Shown: positions 16,494-26,065, counted from the first letter of the stretch. The stretch is DNA of 53,795 nt from Bacteroidota bacterium (GCA_947470895.1 CANIVF010000030.1:1-53795); one strand, 5' to 3'. The notes: generated by a model not told the origin, from the sequence alone. Made by a program: numbers and translations.

Positions 16494-17861
16494 TCACTTT
16501 AAGGCTGCCAAAGTAACTTTCACAAGAGTGCCCTTACCGGGTGAAGAATCTAGCTCAATTCGTCCTTTGTGAATGGAAAGTATCCGGTGACTCAACGGCA
16601 ATCCGATTCCATATCCTTTAATTTTTGAAGTGGCATCGGTTCTGAAAAATGGTTCGAATACATTATTCAAATCCTTCTTTTCAATGCCAGGTCCTTGATC
16701 TGAGACCTCCACCACCAATTCACTCTTCACTAAAGTAAGCATCACTTTAGCTGATTTATCAGGGGCAAACTTGCAGGCATTTTCAACAATATTTTGAAAG
16801 GCAATCTTTAGCAAATAAGGATTTCCCAACACGGTAAGTTTGTCTTCATCTTCAGGCATTTCATGAATGCCTACTTCTACGCGATACGTGGAGTCAATCG
16901 TACTTACAAAGTCGCGCACCTCCCAGATAATTTCATCTAATCGTACACGCGTCATCGTAAATGAATCTTGTTCGCGGTTAAGCCTCGCCAACTCAAGCAA
17001 GCTATTTGATAATTGATTTAATCCACGGATATCTTCTAATACAGACTCAATCGTCTCACGATATTCGTCTGTTGATCGCTCTTTTAAAAGTGTAACCTCC
17101 AATTGCGATGTGATATTGGTCAATGGATTTTTCAACTCATGCGATACATTGGAAACAAACATTTTCTGAAGTTGAAATGCTTTGGCAATGCGCCCTAACA
17201 ATTCATTGAAGATTAAAATCAGCTTACCCATCTCATCCTCGTATGGACTCTCCTTTAACCGCTGATCAAGATTTTGAGGTGAGATTCTTTTCACCTCATC
17301 CATAATTCGTTTGAGCGGCCTGAGAGCCCGGCCCGAATAGACCCAACCAGAAATAAATACGACAGCAGTTAATACTAAAAAGGCAAAAGTCAACAGTGTT
17401 TGCAAATCCTTTAACCGTACCTCTCCATTGATGTCTACTGCTGCTGCAACGACAACATAATCAAAACCCTTATCTCTGAACAAAACTCCAATCACATCAA
17501 AGTCACTCTTCTCTATACGTTGTTCCCCGTACTTCCTTACATTATCAAATGACTCCGGATTCAAAAACTTTGTTGTGTCTCCACTGAAGTAGATCTCTTT
17601 GTTTTCGTAATCATAGATCCGGATGGTTTCTTTATACAGATTGTCGCGCTTGGCACGATCGATCACTTGAAGTAATGCGGAATCTACACCTTCCACTTTA
17701 ATCAGGAGAATAGCGGATGTAATTGCCTTTTCTTTTAGCCTGCGATAAAATTCACGTTCTGAAAACTGAGCCGTGAAATAATAAATGGACATGAAGGCCA
17801 TCAGCACAATAGTGCTCACCAGAATGGTAAACTGCAGTGTAAGTCTGGTTCGTATCTGCAC
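16494..17861 (-). CDS. Sensor histidine kinase (two-component system)
   Basis: 455 residues. Two membrane helices (about 9-30 and 156-177) enclose a periplasmic sensor region of about 125 residues. HAMP follows (about 178-230), with HisKA carrying the phospho-acceptor His241 in SHELKNPLTN. The HATPase_c domain shows the N box (NIVENACKF), G1 (DQGPGIE) and G2 (GYGIGLPL). It is the partner of the regulator that starts 682 bases upstream on the same strand; only 4 bases separate the two genes. The sensor domain matches nothing I know, so the signal is unknown. The organisation resembles CusS/RprX-type envelope sensors. Confidence 0.93.
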   Translation of the reverse strand: MQIRTRLTLQFTILVSTIVLMAFMSIYYFTAQFSEREFYRRLKEKAITSAILLIKVEGVDSALLQVIDRAKRDNLYKETIRIYDYENKEIYFSGDTTKFLNPESFDNVRKYGEQRIEKSDFDVIGVLFRDKGFDYVVVAAAVDINGEVRLKDLQTLLTFAFLVLTAVVFISGWVYSGRALRPLKRIMDEVKRISPQNLDQRLKESPYEDEMGKLILIFNELLGRIAKAFQLQKMFVSNVSHELKNPLTNITSQLEVTLLKERSTDEYRETIESVLEDIRGLNQLSNSLLELARLNREQDSFTMTRVRLDEIIWEVRDFVSTIDSTYRVEVGIHEMPEDEDKLTVLGNPYLLKIAFQNIVENACKFAPDKSAKVMLTLVKSELVVEVSDQGPGIEKKDLNNVFEPFFRTDATSKIKGYGIGLPLSHRILSIHKGRIELDSSPGKGTLVKVTLAALK

Positions 17862-17865
17862 TAGT

Positions 17866-18543
17866 TTATTCCTCTTTTAATATATAGCCCATTCCGAATT
17901 GGGTGTGAATTAATTTCTTGTCGAAATCGCGATCGATCTTCTTGCGAAGATAATTCACATATACTTCCACCATGTTGGTGCCGGTATCAAAATCAACATT
18001 CCACACATTTTTTGAAAGCTCTGCACGTGGAATAACTTTGCCCTGATTACGAAGAAAGTATTCTAGCAAAGAAAACTCCTTCGAGGTTAACTCAATTTGT
18101 TTACCCGCACGAATTGCTATCTTCTTATTTAAGTCGAGTATCAAATCTGCTATGCGTAATTGATGATCATCAACCGGATATTTTGGCTGTCGCTTGGTGA
18201 GCGACCGAATTCTCGCCAGCAACTCGCGAAACTCAAAAGGCTTTGCCAGATAATCATCTGCCCCACTGTCTAATCCAACCACAACATCATCGGTATCAAC
18301 TAAAGCGGTAAGCATTAAAATAGGGGTTTCGATCTTACCGGCTCGTAATTCGCGGCAAAGTTCATGACCGGTTAGCCCGGGCATAATAACATCGGTAATA
18401 ATAATATTGTATTGATTTCCGAATGCCAGGTATTTTCCAGTCACTCCATCCTCGGCAGCATCAACCTCGTATCCATTCTCTTCCAGCCCTTTTTTTAAAT
18501 ACTGAATGGTTTTCTTCTCGTCCTCAATCAAAAGAATCTTCAT
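17866..18543 (-). CDS. OmpR/PhoB-family response regulator
   Basis: 225 residues. The receiver domain has the acidic pocket EDE at 7-9, the phospho-acceptor Asp51 (ITDVIMPG), the conserved Thr in MLTAL (about 78) and Lys in LAKPFEF (about 101). The C-terminal winged helix (about 130-223) has the recognition region AELSKNVWNVDFDTGTNMVEVYVNYLRKKI. It is a transcription factor phosphorylated by the adjacent kinase. The target genes cannot be read from the sequence. Confidence 0.94.
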   Translation of the reverse strand: MKILLIEDEKKTIQYLKKGLEENGYEVDAAEDGVTGKYLAFGNQYNIIITDVIMPGLTGHELCRELRAGKIETPILMLTALVDTDDVVVGLDSGADDYLAKPFEFRELLARIRSLTKRQPKYPVDDHQLRIADLILDLNKKIAIRAGKQIELTSKEFSLLEYFLRNQGKVIPRAELSKNVWNVDFDTGTNMVEVYVNYLRKKIDRDFDKKLIHTQFGMGYILKEE

Positions 18544-18548
18544 CTGTT

Positions 18549-18556
18549 CAAAAGTA
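18549..18556 (-). promoter_or_regulatory. Candidate -7 promoter element TACTTTTG of the two-component operon
   Basis: On the minus strand a perfect TAnnTTTG ending five bases before the regulator ATG, which would give a nearly leaderless transcript. Confidence 0.4.
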
Positions 18557-18635
18557 AATCGCCACCATGTGAAGTTAACATTAGAATTCGATTAAACATA
18601 AATAGTAAACATGAAGAGGACGGGTTCTTTAAAAC

Positions 18636-18667
18636 AAAAAGGCCTCGATTTACCGAGGCCTTTTTTA
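18636..18667 (-). terminator. Rho-independent terminator downstream of secDF
   Basis: AAGGCCTCG (18639-18647) pairs with CGAGGCCTT (18654-18662) around a six-base loop, with an A/T-rich run on each side. It lies 20 bases after the secDF stop and insulates the two-component operon. Confidence 0.8.
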
Positions 18668-18687
18668 TAAAATTCAGTCTTATTATG

Positions 18688-21600
18688 TTAAGCAGTTACT
18701 TTTGCATCTGATTTTTTAGCACCTGATTTTTCAACATCCAAATCCAACACAATAGGAGTTGCTATGAAGATGGAAGAATAAGTTCCAATTACGATACCAA
18801 TAAATAAAGCGAAGGAGAATCCTCTCAATACTTCACCACCAAAGAGCAAGAGCACAATTACCACAATCAACGTTGTGCCTGAGGTGATTAACGTACGGCT
18901 CAATGTACTGTTGATGGCATCATTGAATACTTTAGAACGCTCGTGATTGGCACCAAAACCAAGATACTCGCGAATACGATCAAAGATAATCACCGTATCG
19001 TTGATGGAGTAACCAATAATAGTAAGGATGGCGGCTACAAAGACCTGGTCTATTTCAAATGAAATTCCAAGCAGACCAGCAATAGCAAAGGATGCAATCA
19101 CAAACAAAGTATCATGAATGAGCGCTATAATGGCACCAGCACTATAAGTCCATTTTTTGAAACGAACCAGAATATAAAGGAAAATCAGAATGATGGATAC
19201 CAAGCTGGCCTCAAGAGCCGATCCCTTAATGTCATCCGCAACCGTAGCTCCTACTTTGGAAGAAGATGGAACCATAAAATGTTGATCATCCATTTGCCCT
19301 TCACTATCGGTATACTTAATTCCCTTGAATTTTTCTATTCCCTGAATAAGTGCATTCTTCACTTTATCATCCGCTTCGGCTGATTCATCATCCACGAGAT
19401 ACGAAGTGGTGACTTTCATGGTCTTGTCACTTCCAAAGTTTTTAACTTCCAGGCCGGCATTTTCAAAGCTTTCGCTCATCGCCACTTTCATATCGGTAGC
19501 CACTACCGGTTGATTAAATGCAACGATATAAGAACGACCTCCTTTGAAATCGACACCGAAGTTAAGTCCGTTTATAGCGATCAGAATAAATCCAATCACG
19601 ATCACAGAGCCAGAAAACAGATACGCTTTCTTTCTGAATCCAATAAAGTCAAAGTCTTTTCTATCCTTAATGATATTCGCCATAGGCGTTCCAAATGAAA
19701 TCTTGGCATCATCACCTTTACGAGTCATCCACTCAACGAGAACATGAGAAATGTATACGGCAGAGAAGAACGAGGTAGCAATACCAATCATCAATACGAT
19801 GGCAAAACCTTTCAATGGACCCTGACCTAATATAAATAGTGCAGCAGCGGTGATCATCGTAGTCAGGTTCGAATCAAAGATCGATGAGAACGCTTTCTCA
19901 TAGCCTTTCTTAACAGCCTCTTTCATTTTGCGGCCCAGGCGAAGTTCTTCTTTGATACGCTCAAAAATCAACACGTTGGCATCCACGGCCATACCCATAG
20001 TGAGCACGATACCGGCAATACCTGGAAGTGTGAGCGCTGCATTTAGCTGAGCTAAAATTCCAAGAATGAAGAAAATGTTGAACAACAATGCGATGTTGGC
20101 CACCCAACCACCTTTAGAATAATACGCCACCATGAATAGAACTACAATTGCTAAACCACAGGCCATGGAAATCAATCCCTGATTCTGAGCTAGCTTTCCA
20201 AGACTTGGACCAACGATAGCTTCTTCTACAATACGCGTAGGAGCAGGTAAAGAACCGGCTTTTAAAACATTCGCCAAATCCTTTGCTTCTTCTAATTCAA
20301 AAGAACCGGTGATCTGCGAGTTACCATTTGGAATCTCTCCCTGAACGGTAGGTGCAGTGTACACATAGTTATCCAATACAATCGCAATTCTTCCCTGAGG
20401 CTGCTTGCTGGCTGCTGCTGCTGTAACCTTAGCCCAGGCGCGTGCTCCGGCTGCATTCATCTGCATACTTACAGCAGGTCGTGCAAACTGATCGTAATCC
20501 AGGCGAGCATCATTAACTACATCACCGGTAAGCAAAGGCTTTCCATTGCGTCCTACATTAATAAAATTCAATTGGATATCTTCAACTCCCGGAGTCATCT
20601 GCGGATCTGACTTCACATCCCAGAAAAATCCAATAGTGCGAGGGAACATGGCCTTAACATCTGGTCGTCTTAAGATACGATTGATTTCTGCTGTGTCCTT
20701 TACGGGATATAAGAAAGGTATTCCCTGATCGCTCAATGCAAATAGCGGTGAGGAAGTTGCTCTTCGCAATGAATCCAATGCATTGCCTGTTGTATTTCTC
20801 AAATCAGCAAGCTCTTTCTCAAGTGCCGATTGTGTTGAGTCGGCACTGGTAGTTGCTTTTGTGGTATCGGCACTCTTTGTTTCGGTAGTGGCCAGCGTAG
20901 CTTTTTGATTTTGCTCCTTCACCAACAAATCGTTAACAGCCGCTAATGATTGATTTAATTGCGGATCAGAAAATTCAATTACTTCCCAGAACTCAAGTCG
21001 GGCAACACCTTGCAACAGTTTTCTTACACGTTGTGGATTATCGGCACCAGGAATTTCAATCTGAATGCGACCACTTTCCTGCAAGCGCTGAATGTTAGGT
21101 TGTGATGTACCGAACTGATCGATACGGGTTTTTAAAATCGTGAAGGAACGCTCAATAGCACCATCAATTTCAGTATTCAAAAATGCCATTACTGTTTCAT
21201 CACTATCCGTAAGTTTTACACGATCCTTATTAGCAGCGGATGTAAAAAGTGATGCCATAGAACGATCCGGATTGGCATCTTTAAATGCTTTATAGAATAA
21301 AGCACTGTAACTATCGGTGCTGTTCTTCTGCATCTCTTTTGCCTTTTTAAGGGCATCCATAAAGGCAGGGTCCTGATTGTTTCCGCTCAATCCTTTAATG
21401 ATATCAATAGGAGAAATCTCCAACACCACGTGCATACCACCTTGCAAATCAAGACCAAGGCTTAACTCATTTTCCTTTACTTCTTTGTAAGTATACTCGG
21501 CTCCAAATAAGTTGTAAACCGGCTGGTTCCAAAGCGAATCCAGATAGACTTGCTTTTTGGCCAGACTTAAAGAACCATTTTTGTCGGTTGCATACGCCTC

Positions 21601-21705
21601 TGCTTCGCGCACTACTTTGGTCGATACGAATGTAAACGACAAGTAGTATAAACAGAGCAGCGTGACTATGACTGTCAACACGACTACTACACCTTTGTTA
21701 CGCAT
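18688..21705 (-). CDS. secDF: Fused protein translocase subunit SecDF
   Basis: 1005 residues: the single-chain fusion common in Bacteroidota. The N-terminal helix (about 7-27) is followed by the SecD periplasmic P1 region, with LGLDLQGGMHVVLE at about 83-96. Next come the first six-helix bundle (about 515-670, including the GMAVDANVLIFERIKEEL block) and the SecF half with its own first helix (about 700), the DFKGGRSYIV block and a second bundle (about 830-990, with YSINDTVIIFDRIRE). SecDF uses the proton gradient to pull exported proteins out of SecYEG. A Ser/Thr/Ala-rich insertion at about 255-300 in P1 is not part of the core fold. Its promoter region holds no perfect TAnnTTTG. Confidence 0.96.
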   Translation of the reverse strand: MRNKGVVVVLTVIVTLLCLYYLSFTFVSTKVVREAEAYATDKNGSLSLAKKQVYLDSLWNQPVYNLFGAEYTYKEVKENELSLGLDLQGGMHVVLEISPIDIIKGLSGNNQDPAFMDALKKAKEMQKNSTDSYSALFYKAFKDANPDRSMASLFTSAANKDRVKLTDSDETVMAFLNTEIDGAIERSFTILKTRIDQFGTSQPNIQRLQESGRIQIEIPGADNPQRVRKLLQGVARLEFWEVIEFSDPQLNQSLAAVNDLLVKEQNQKATLATTETKSADTTKATTSADSTQSALEKELADLRNTTGNALDSLRRATSSPLFALSDQGIPFLYPVKDTAEINRILRRPDVKAMFPRTIGFFWDVKSDPQMTPGVEDIQLNFINVGRNGKPLLTGDVVNDARLDYDQFARPAVSMQMNAAGARAWAKVTAAAASKQPQGRIAIVLDNYVYTAPTVQGEIPNGNSQITGSFELEEAKDLANVLKAGSLPAPTRIVEEAIVGPSLGKLAQNQGLISMACGLAIVVLFMVAYYSKGGWVANIALLFNIFFILGILAQLNAALTLPGIAGIVLTMGMAVDANVLIFERIKEELRLGRKMKEAVKKGYEKAFSSIFDSNLTTMITAAALFILGQGPLKGFAIVLMIGIATSFFSAVYISHVLVEWMTRKGDDAKISFGTPMANIIKDRKDFDFIGFRKKAYLFSGSVIVIGFILIAINGLNFGVDFKGGRSYIVAFNQPVVATDMKVAMSESFENAGLEVKNFGSDKTMKVTTSYLVDDESAEADDKVKNALIQGIEKFKGIKYTDSEGQMDDQHFMVPSSSKVGATVADDIKGSALEASLVSIILIFLYILVRFKKWTYSAGAIIALIHDTLFVIASFAIAGLLGISFEIDQVFVAAILTIIGYSINDTVIIFDRIREYLGFGANHERSKVFNDAINSTLSRTLITSGTTLIVVIVLLLFGGEVLRGFSFALFIGIVIGTYSSIFIATPIVLDLDVEKSGAKKSDAKVTA

Positions 21706-21806
21706 AACTATTACTTTAATTTAAATTGATTGATAATAAAAAAAACGAGAAAGTGAACTCCTTCTATGAAGGTCAATATAAAATTGAAAACTAAAACGCT
21801 GGAATT

Positions 21807-22148
21807 TTAGGGCGCGTTTGGCGCGATGACTATTTGGAAGAGGAGATCAAAAAGTTTATTGAAAACCTTTTCTGTGGAAGGAATATATTTTTTGGAAACC
21901 TCTGAATTGGATAAAGTCTCCAACACAGTGTCAGGCGATTGCTCGTCTATTTTAACAACACTGGCTTGAGTAACTGCTTCCGAGGGTGCCCCTATTAATG
22001 TTTTCTGATCTGATTTTTCATCCGACTGCTCCGTATCAACAACTTTTTTGGGCTCTAATTGACTGAAGGAGTGAGAAAGAATAATGACTGCAGCTGCCAA
22101 CAGGCCTGCAATAATTAAAATACCACGGTAAACCGATTTCTTTCTCAT
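21807..22148 (-). CDS. Small single-pass membrane protein of unknown function
   Basis: 113 residues. A basic N-terminus (MRKKS) and one hydrophobic helix (about 9-25) are followed by a Ser/Glu/Asp/Lys-rich, probably disordered linker (about 30-75) and a short hydrophobic C-terminal helix (about 92-108). No motif is recognised. It starts 36 bases after the uridine kinase gene on the same strand and ends 101 bases before secDF. This slot after udk often holds an FtsB-like divisome protein in Bacteroidota, but the coiled coil expected of FtsB is absent. Confidence 0.65.
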   Translation of the reverse strand: MRKKSVYRGILIIAGLLAAAVIILSHSFSQLEPKKVVDTEQSDEKSDQKTLIGAPSEAVTQASVVKIDEQSPDTVLETLSNSEVSKKYIPSTEKVFNKLFDLLFQIVIAPNAP

Positions 22149-22184
22149 TTAGATAATGAAGCACACAAAAGTAGGGTTTAGAAA

Positions 22185-22814
22185 TTAATTTGCAACACTC
22201 ATAATGCGTGATTTAAGATAACCGACCAATACATCCAAAGCACGCTCAAAATGGCTATTATTGGGCACCACCAGGTCCGCATTGTGCTTCAGGGGTTCTA
22301 TCAGTCGCTCGTATACAGGCATCACGTGATATTGGTAGCGGTATAATACATCGTCAATATCATAACCACGCTCTACCTGATCGCGCTTTATTCTTCTGCC
22401 CAACTTCACATGATCTTTCGCTTCGATAAAAATGCGCAAATCCAGTTCATTGGATATCTCCTCAAAATACTGAACAAATAAACCTTCCACCACGATAATG
22501 GGTGCCGTTTTAAACTCCAGAAACTTAGGTGTAACTGTTGGATTATTAAATGTGTACTCTGTCTTTACTACGTTTTGGCCAGCCTTTAGCAACAAGAGAT
22601 CGTGTTGAAAGGCTTCGTGATCAATGGACACTGGCAAATCAAAATTTTTGATTCCATTCTCGTCAATAGGTTGCTGATCGCGCGGCCTGTAATAGTTGTC
22701 TTGCGAGATCAAACAAATATCATCGGCTTTAAAACACGAAGAAAGCCCTTGAAGAAAGAAGGTTTTACCTGAACCACTTCCGCCTGTAATGCCAATGGTG
22801 AATGGCTTATTCAT
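22185..22814 (-). CDS. udk: Uridine kinase
   Basis: 209 residues. P-loop GGSGSGKT lies at about 11-18, the uridine-binding region SQDNYYRP at about 37-44, the NFDLPVSIDHEAF block at about 57-69, VVEGLFV at about 108-114, and the lid arginines in RRIKRDQVERGYD at about 139-151. It phosphorylates uridine and cytidine in pyrimidine salvage. Length and motif order are normal. It sits between rdgB (51 bases upstream) and the 113-residue unknown, in a leftward cluster. Confidence 0.93.
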   Translation of the reverse strand: MNKPFTIGITGGSGSGKTFFLQGLSSCFKADDICLISQDNYYRPRDQQPIDENGIKNFDLPVSIDHEAFQHDLLLLKAGQNVVKTEYTFNNPTVTPKFLEFKTAPIIVVEGLFVQYFEEISNELDLRIFIEAKDHVKLGRRIKRDQVERGYDIDDVLYRYQYHVMPVYERLIEPLKHNADLVVPNNSHFERALDVLVGYLKSRIMSVAN

Positions 22815-22865
22815 GTATTAATAATTTTTGTTCACGATCAGCCGCTAACTGCCGATGCCTGAATG

Positions 22866-23459
22866 CTATTCTGTTATAAAAAGTGAGTGCGACTCCTTTA
22901 GAAATTCAACCAATTTATTCACGGCCAGAGCCCGATGACTTATGGCATTCTTTTCTTCCATATTCATTTCTGCCAATGTTTTGGAATATCCATCAGGCAA
23001 GAAAATGGGGTCGTAACCAAAGCCACCTTTTCCTATATGTTCATGGATGATTTGTCCCTTTACCACTCCTTCAAATTGCTTGGTGAACTTCGGTGTGATC
23101 AAGGTGATTACCGTTCTGAATCTTGCCTTGCGATTGTTTGAACCTGCTAAATTTTTAAGGAGCAGTCTCATGTTATCTTCTGCGTTTCTCTGGGCTCCCG
23201 CATACCGCGCTGAATGCACTCCGGGTGCCCCGCGCAGTTCATCAACTTCCAAACCAGTGTCGTCAGCAAAGCAAGAGATGCCAAAGTTTTTATAAACATA
23301 TTCTGCTTTTTGAAATGAATTACCTTCCAGGGTGGGTTGCTCTTCTGGTAATTCCTCTTTGCACCCAATTTCTTCCAGACCTGATAATGGAAAGTCCGGA
23401 CCCAAATAGGCCCGGACCTCATCAATTTTATGCTGATTATTGGTAGCAAAACACAACAT
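22866..23459 (-). CDS. rdgB: dITP/XTP pyrophosphatase (RdgB/HAM1)
   Basis: 197 residues from the ATG at 23459, which gives the family start with the substrate-loop motif ATNNQHKIDEV (about 4-14). The frame is open for five more codons into the preceding gene, but the shorter start fits the family and lies one base after the preceding stop codon. Other blocks: FADDTGLEVDELRGAPGVHSARYAG (about 66-90), GGFGYDPIFLP (about 146-156) and the C-terminal SHRALAVNK. It hydrolyses ITP, dITP and XTP to keep deaminated purines out of nucleic acids. Confidence 0.93.
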   Translation of the reverse strand: MLCFATNNQHKIDEVRAYLGPDFPLSGLEEIGCKEELPEEQPTLEGNSFQKAEYVYKNFGISCFADDTGLEVDELRGAPGVHSARYAGAQRNAEDNMRLLLKNLAGSNNRKARFRTVITLITPKFTKQFEGVVKGQIIHEHIGKGGFGYDPIFLPDGYSKTLAEMNMEEKNAISHRALAVNKLVEFLKESHSLFITE

Positions 23460-23460
23460 A

Positions 23461-23976
23461 TCAGTTGACTGCAATCAATTCGATATCAAAAATCAAGATC
23501 GCGTTAGAAGGCACTTTTCCATTGGCACCGCCATTCACTCCGTATCCATAGCCGGAAGGAATGTAGGCTGTTATTTTTGAACCTGACGGAACTAAAGGTA
23601 TAACCAACTGCCATCCTACAATGAGTTGATTAAGCTTGTAAGAAAATTCCGCTTCCGGTTGAAACATTGTACCAAATTTTAGCAGACTGCCTGTGGTTTT
23701 CACTGTGACTACATTTTCAAGACATTGCACTTGTGTTCCCGTGCCTGAAGTAGTAATTGTATATCGCACACCATTTGGCTCAGAGAGCGCGGTCGTTATA
23801 CCTTTCGAAGCAAGATAGGCGTCAATCGCTACGATATCGGAAGCTAACCTGGTCTGATCAACCGCAGTTAGCTTTGCAGCAACTACTTCTTTGGTGCAGG
23901 TAGGATCATCATCCTTTTTACAAGCCTGAAGATTGGCAAGCCCAACAACAAATGCTATTAACAATATCCGTTTCAT
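23461..23976 (-). CDS. FKBP-type peptidyl-prolyl isomerase lipoprotein, divergent active site
   Basis: 171 residues from the ATG at 23976 (six further codons upstream are possible). A lipoprotein signal peptide ends at LQAC with Cys19. An FKBP fold is visible in the C-terminal half: VGWQLVIPLVPSGSKITAYIP at about 120-140, the YGYG loop, and the terminal strand ILIFDIELI. The usual strand motif around the catalytic Asp (FDSS in its neighbour) is replaced by MFQPEAEF, so isomerase activity may be weak. It starts four bases after the stop of the larger FKBP gene. Gene context (ndk, DHH phosphoesterase, FKBP) resembles the gldI locus of gliding Bacteroidota. Confidence 0.85.
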   Translation of the reverse strand: MKRILLIAFVVGLANLQACKKDDDPTCTKEVVAAKLTAVDQTRLASDIVAIDAYLASKGITTALSEPNGVRYTITTSGTGTQVQCLENVVTVKTTGSLLKFGTMFQPEAEFSYKLNQLIVGWQLVIPLVPSGSKITAYIPSGYGYGVNGGANGKVPSNAILIFDIELIAVN

Positions 23977-23980
23977 TTTC

Positions 23981-24904
23981 TTATTTGATATCAATCAATT
24001 CCATCTCAAACTTCAATACCGAATTTTCTGTAATCAATTCACTTCTTCTTTGAGGGCCATAAGCTAACCCTGATGGAACGAACACGGTCAATTTTGAACC
24101 TTTGTTCATCAGCATGATGGCTTCTTCCCATCCTGGTATTACCTGACGGTATCCTAAAACAAGCTCAAGAGGTTCATAGGGAGCACGTTCTTCATGATAG
24201 GCATTATTGGCACGGGCTATTGACTCAATGCTGCTATCGAAACAACGACCATCCAGTAAAAAGCCGGCATAATTAACTCTCACCGTTTGGCCTTGTTTTG
24301 CGTTTTCACCCTTTCCTTGCTTTTCAATGATATAGCGTATACCCGAAGTGGTCTTTTTCGCCACAAGTGATTTCTCTTTTAAATAATTGTCGATAAGAAC
24401 GGTGTCAATGCCTAATTGATCTTTTTGTTTAATGGCATCCTTCTCGCCCAGTTTTGCCATAATTTCACTCTGCATTTTTCTTGCATCCTCTTCTGATATC
24501 ACATCCGTAACACCTATTTGGAATGTAAATAATCCGGTAGTGTCAACCTCAGGAGGAATAGGAGATTTGAATGTTTTCTCAAACAAGTCTTTCGTAGAAA
24601 CGGTAAACGTTACGCTATCACCTTTGGTCAATATCTGGAAAACCTCCAATACCACATCGCCTACAGGCACAGAGTCTTGCTTTTGAACCATAGTTGGATA
24701 TTCGGCCTTGCGGCTGTCCGACCACACTGAATCTTTTGAATCTTTAAACGACATATTTAAGATCAGGATTTGACCTGTGGTTGGCACCTTGCCGTCACCG
24801 GCACGCACAACACTATACTTAAACCCTGACTTGGTTTCTTTGGTAGATGAACATGCCGCCATTAAGAACGCCACAAGACTCATCGCTACAATTGATTTTT
24901 TCAT
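23981..24904 (-). CDS. FKBP-type peptidyl-prolyl isomerase lipoprotein (GldI-like)
   Basis: 307 residues. Lipobox LMAAC with Cys18. Two FKBP-like units: an N-terminal degenerate one (about 25-140) and a C-terminal canonical one (about 185-307) containing VRVNYAGFLLDGRCFDSS (about 204-221), VIPGWEEAIMLMNKGSK (about 252-268), FVPSGLAYG and the terminal FEMELIDI. It probably folds extracytoplasmic proteins at the cell envelope. GldI of Flavobacterium is a lipoprotein of this type required for gliding, and this is the best local candidate, though orthology is not proven. It lies 17 bases downstream of the phosphoesterase gene. Confidence 0.85.
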   Translation of the reverse strand: MKKSIVAMSLVAFLMAACSSTKETKSGFKYSVVRAGDGKVPTTGQILILNMSFKDSKDSVWSDSRKAEYPTMVQKQDSVPVGDVVLEVFQILTKGDSVTFTVSTKDLFEKTFKSPIPPEVDTTGLFTFQIGVTDVISEEDARKMQSEIMAKLGEKDAIKQKDQLGIDTVLIDNYLKEKSLVAKKTTSGIRYIIEKQGKGENAKQGQTVRVNYAGFLLDGRCFDSSIESIARANNAYHEERAPYEPLELVLGYRQVIPGWEEAIMLMNKGSKLTVFVPSGLAYGPQRRSELITENSVLKFEMELIDIK

Positions 24905-24921
24905 TTTTGATTTTTAGTTGA

Positions 24922-25944
24922 CTACTCTTTATTTAATTGAATTTTATATTCTGGTAAAATTTCCAGGAGTTTGTTTAATGTGTTTTCCAGCGATAATTTA
25001 GATGATCCACCGGAGGCATTTCTATGACCTCCTCCTTCAAAATATTTCCGAGCCATCTCGTTCACCGAAAAATCTCCCAAGGATCGTAATGATAGTTTTA
25101 TCTCTTCTTTGCGATCATACATCAGCACAGAAAGTTTCACACCTTTTATGGACAAACCATAGTTGACCAATCCTTCGGTGTCACCGGTTTGAGCACCATA
25201 TTCCTTCAATTCATCCTGACTCAACGTCATGTAGGCCGTGTTGTATTCTGGCAGCACGACCAACTTTTGACTCAACACAAATCCCGTAAGGCGCAAGCGC
25301 TCGAGCGTGCTGGTGTCATAAATCTGGCGGGCCGTTTCGTGTGGATTTGCTCCCAAACCAACCAATTCAGATGCAATCAAAAATTCTTTTTGCCTTGTGT
25401 TGTTGTGCCTGAATCCGCCAGTATCAGTCATCAATCCGGCATATAAACAATTAGCAATGTTTTGGTCAATCATGGCTTTCTCTCCCAATTCTTCAATCAA
25501 CTCGAAAATCAACCCGGCCGTTGATGCTGATGCTGTGGTCCACTGTACAAACTGAGCAAAGTTCTCAGGTTCAAGGTGATGATCAATTAAAACCTTAACA
25601 GCACCTGACTTACGAATCATTTCGCCAAGGCTATTGATGCGGCTCAAACTTGAGAAATCGAGGCAGAAAACAATTTCAGCATCATCAACTAACTGTTCAG
25701 CTTTCTGTTCATTTTCTGGTTTATCGTTAGAAAGTGCGAGCACTGCCTCATTTCCTGGCATCCAAGCCAGAAAATCAGGATAATTGCTCGGGGTAATCAC
25801 CGAAACATCATGACCCTTCTTAATTAAATAGCCCGACAAGCCTAAGGAAGACCCTAAGGCGTCAGCGTCCGGTTTAAAATGAGTCACAATAACCACTCGT
25901 TTAGGCGAGCTGATGAGCGACTTGAAGGCTTGTAGGTTTTCCAT
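24922..25944 (-). CDS. nrnA: DHH/DHHA1 phosphoesterase, NrnA-like (nanoRNase / pAp phosphatase)
   Basis: 340 residues from the ATG at 25944; the frame runs 27 codons further upstream but the extension has no family character. Motif I is THFKPDADALGS (about 21-32), followed by FCLDFSSLSR (about 93-102) and the DHH motif IDHHLEP (about 126-132). The C-terminal DHHA1 domain ends with the RNA-binding GGGHRNASGG (about 307-316). NrnA removes 2-5 nt RNAs and dephosphorylates pAp. c-di-AMP phosphodiesterases share this fold, so the exact substrate is not certain. It is divergent from ndk and heads the leftward FKBP-rdgB-udk cluster. Confidence 0.9.
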   Translation of the reverse strand: MENLQAFKSLISSPKRVVIVTHFKPDADALGSSLGLSGYLIKKGHDVSVITPSNYPDFLAWMPGNEAVLALSNDKPENEQKAEQLVDDAEIVFCLDFSSLSRINSLGEMIRKSGAVKVLIDHHLEPENFAQFVQWTTASASTAGLIFELIEELGEKAMIDQNIANCLYAGLMTDTGGFRHNNTRQKEFLIASELVGLGANPHETARQIYDTSTLERLRLTGFVLSQKLVVLPEYNTAYMTLSQDELKEYGAQTGDTEGLVNYGLSIKGVKLSVLMYDRKEEIKLSLRSLGDFSVNEMARKYFEGGGHRNASGGSSKLSLENTLNKLLEILPEYKIQLNKE

Positions 25945-26065
25945 TGAAATGGCAAAAATGGCAATTTTAATTGTGAGTGCATAGTCTGAAATGCAAGGCT
26001 GGCTACCATTTGGAGAAATCATCAAAAAACTATTTGCCCAAGGCAGAGACTATGACCGAAAAGCC

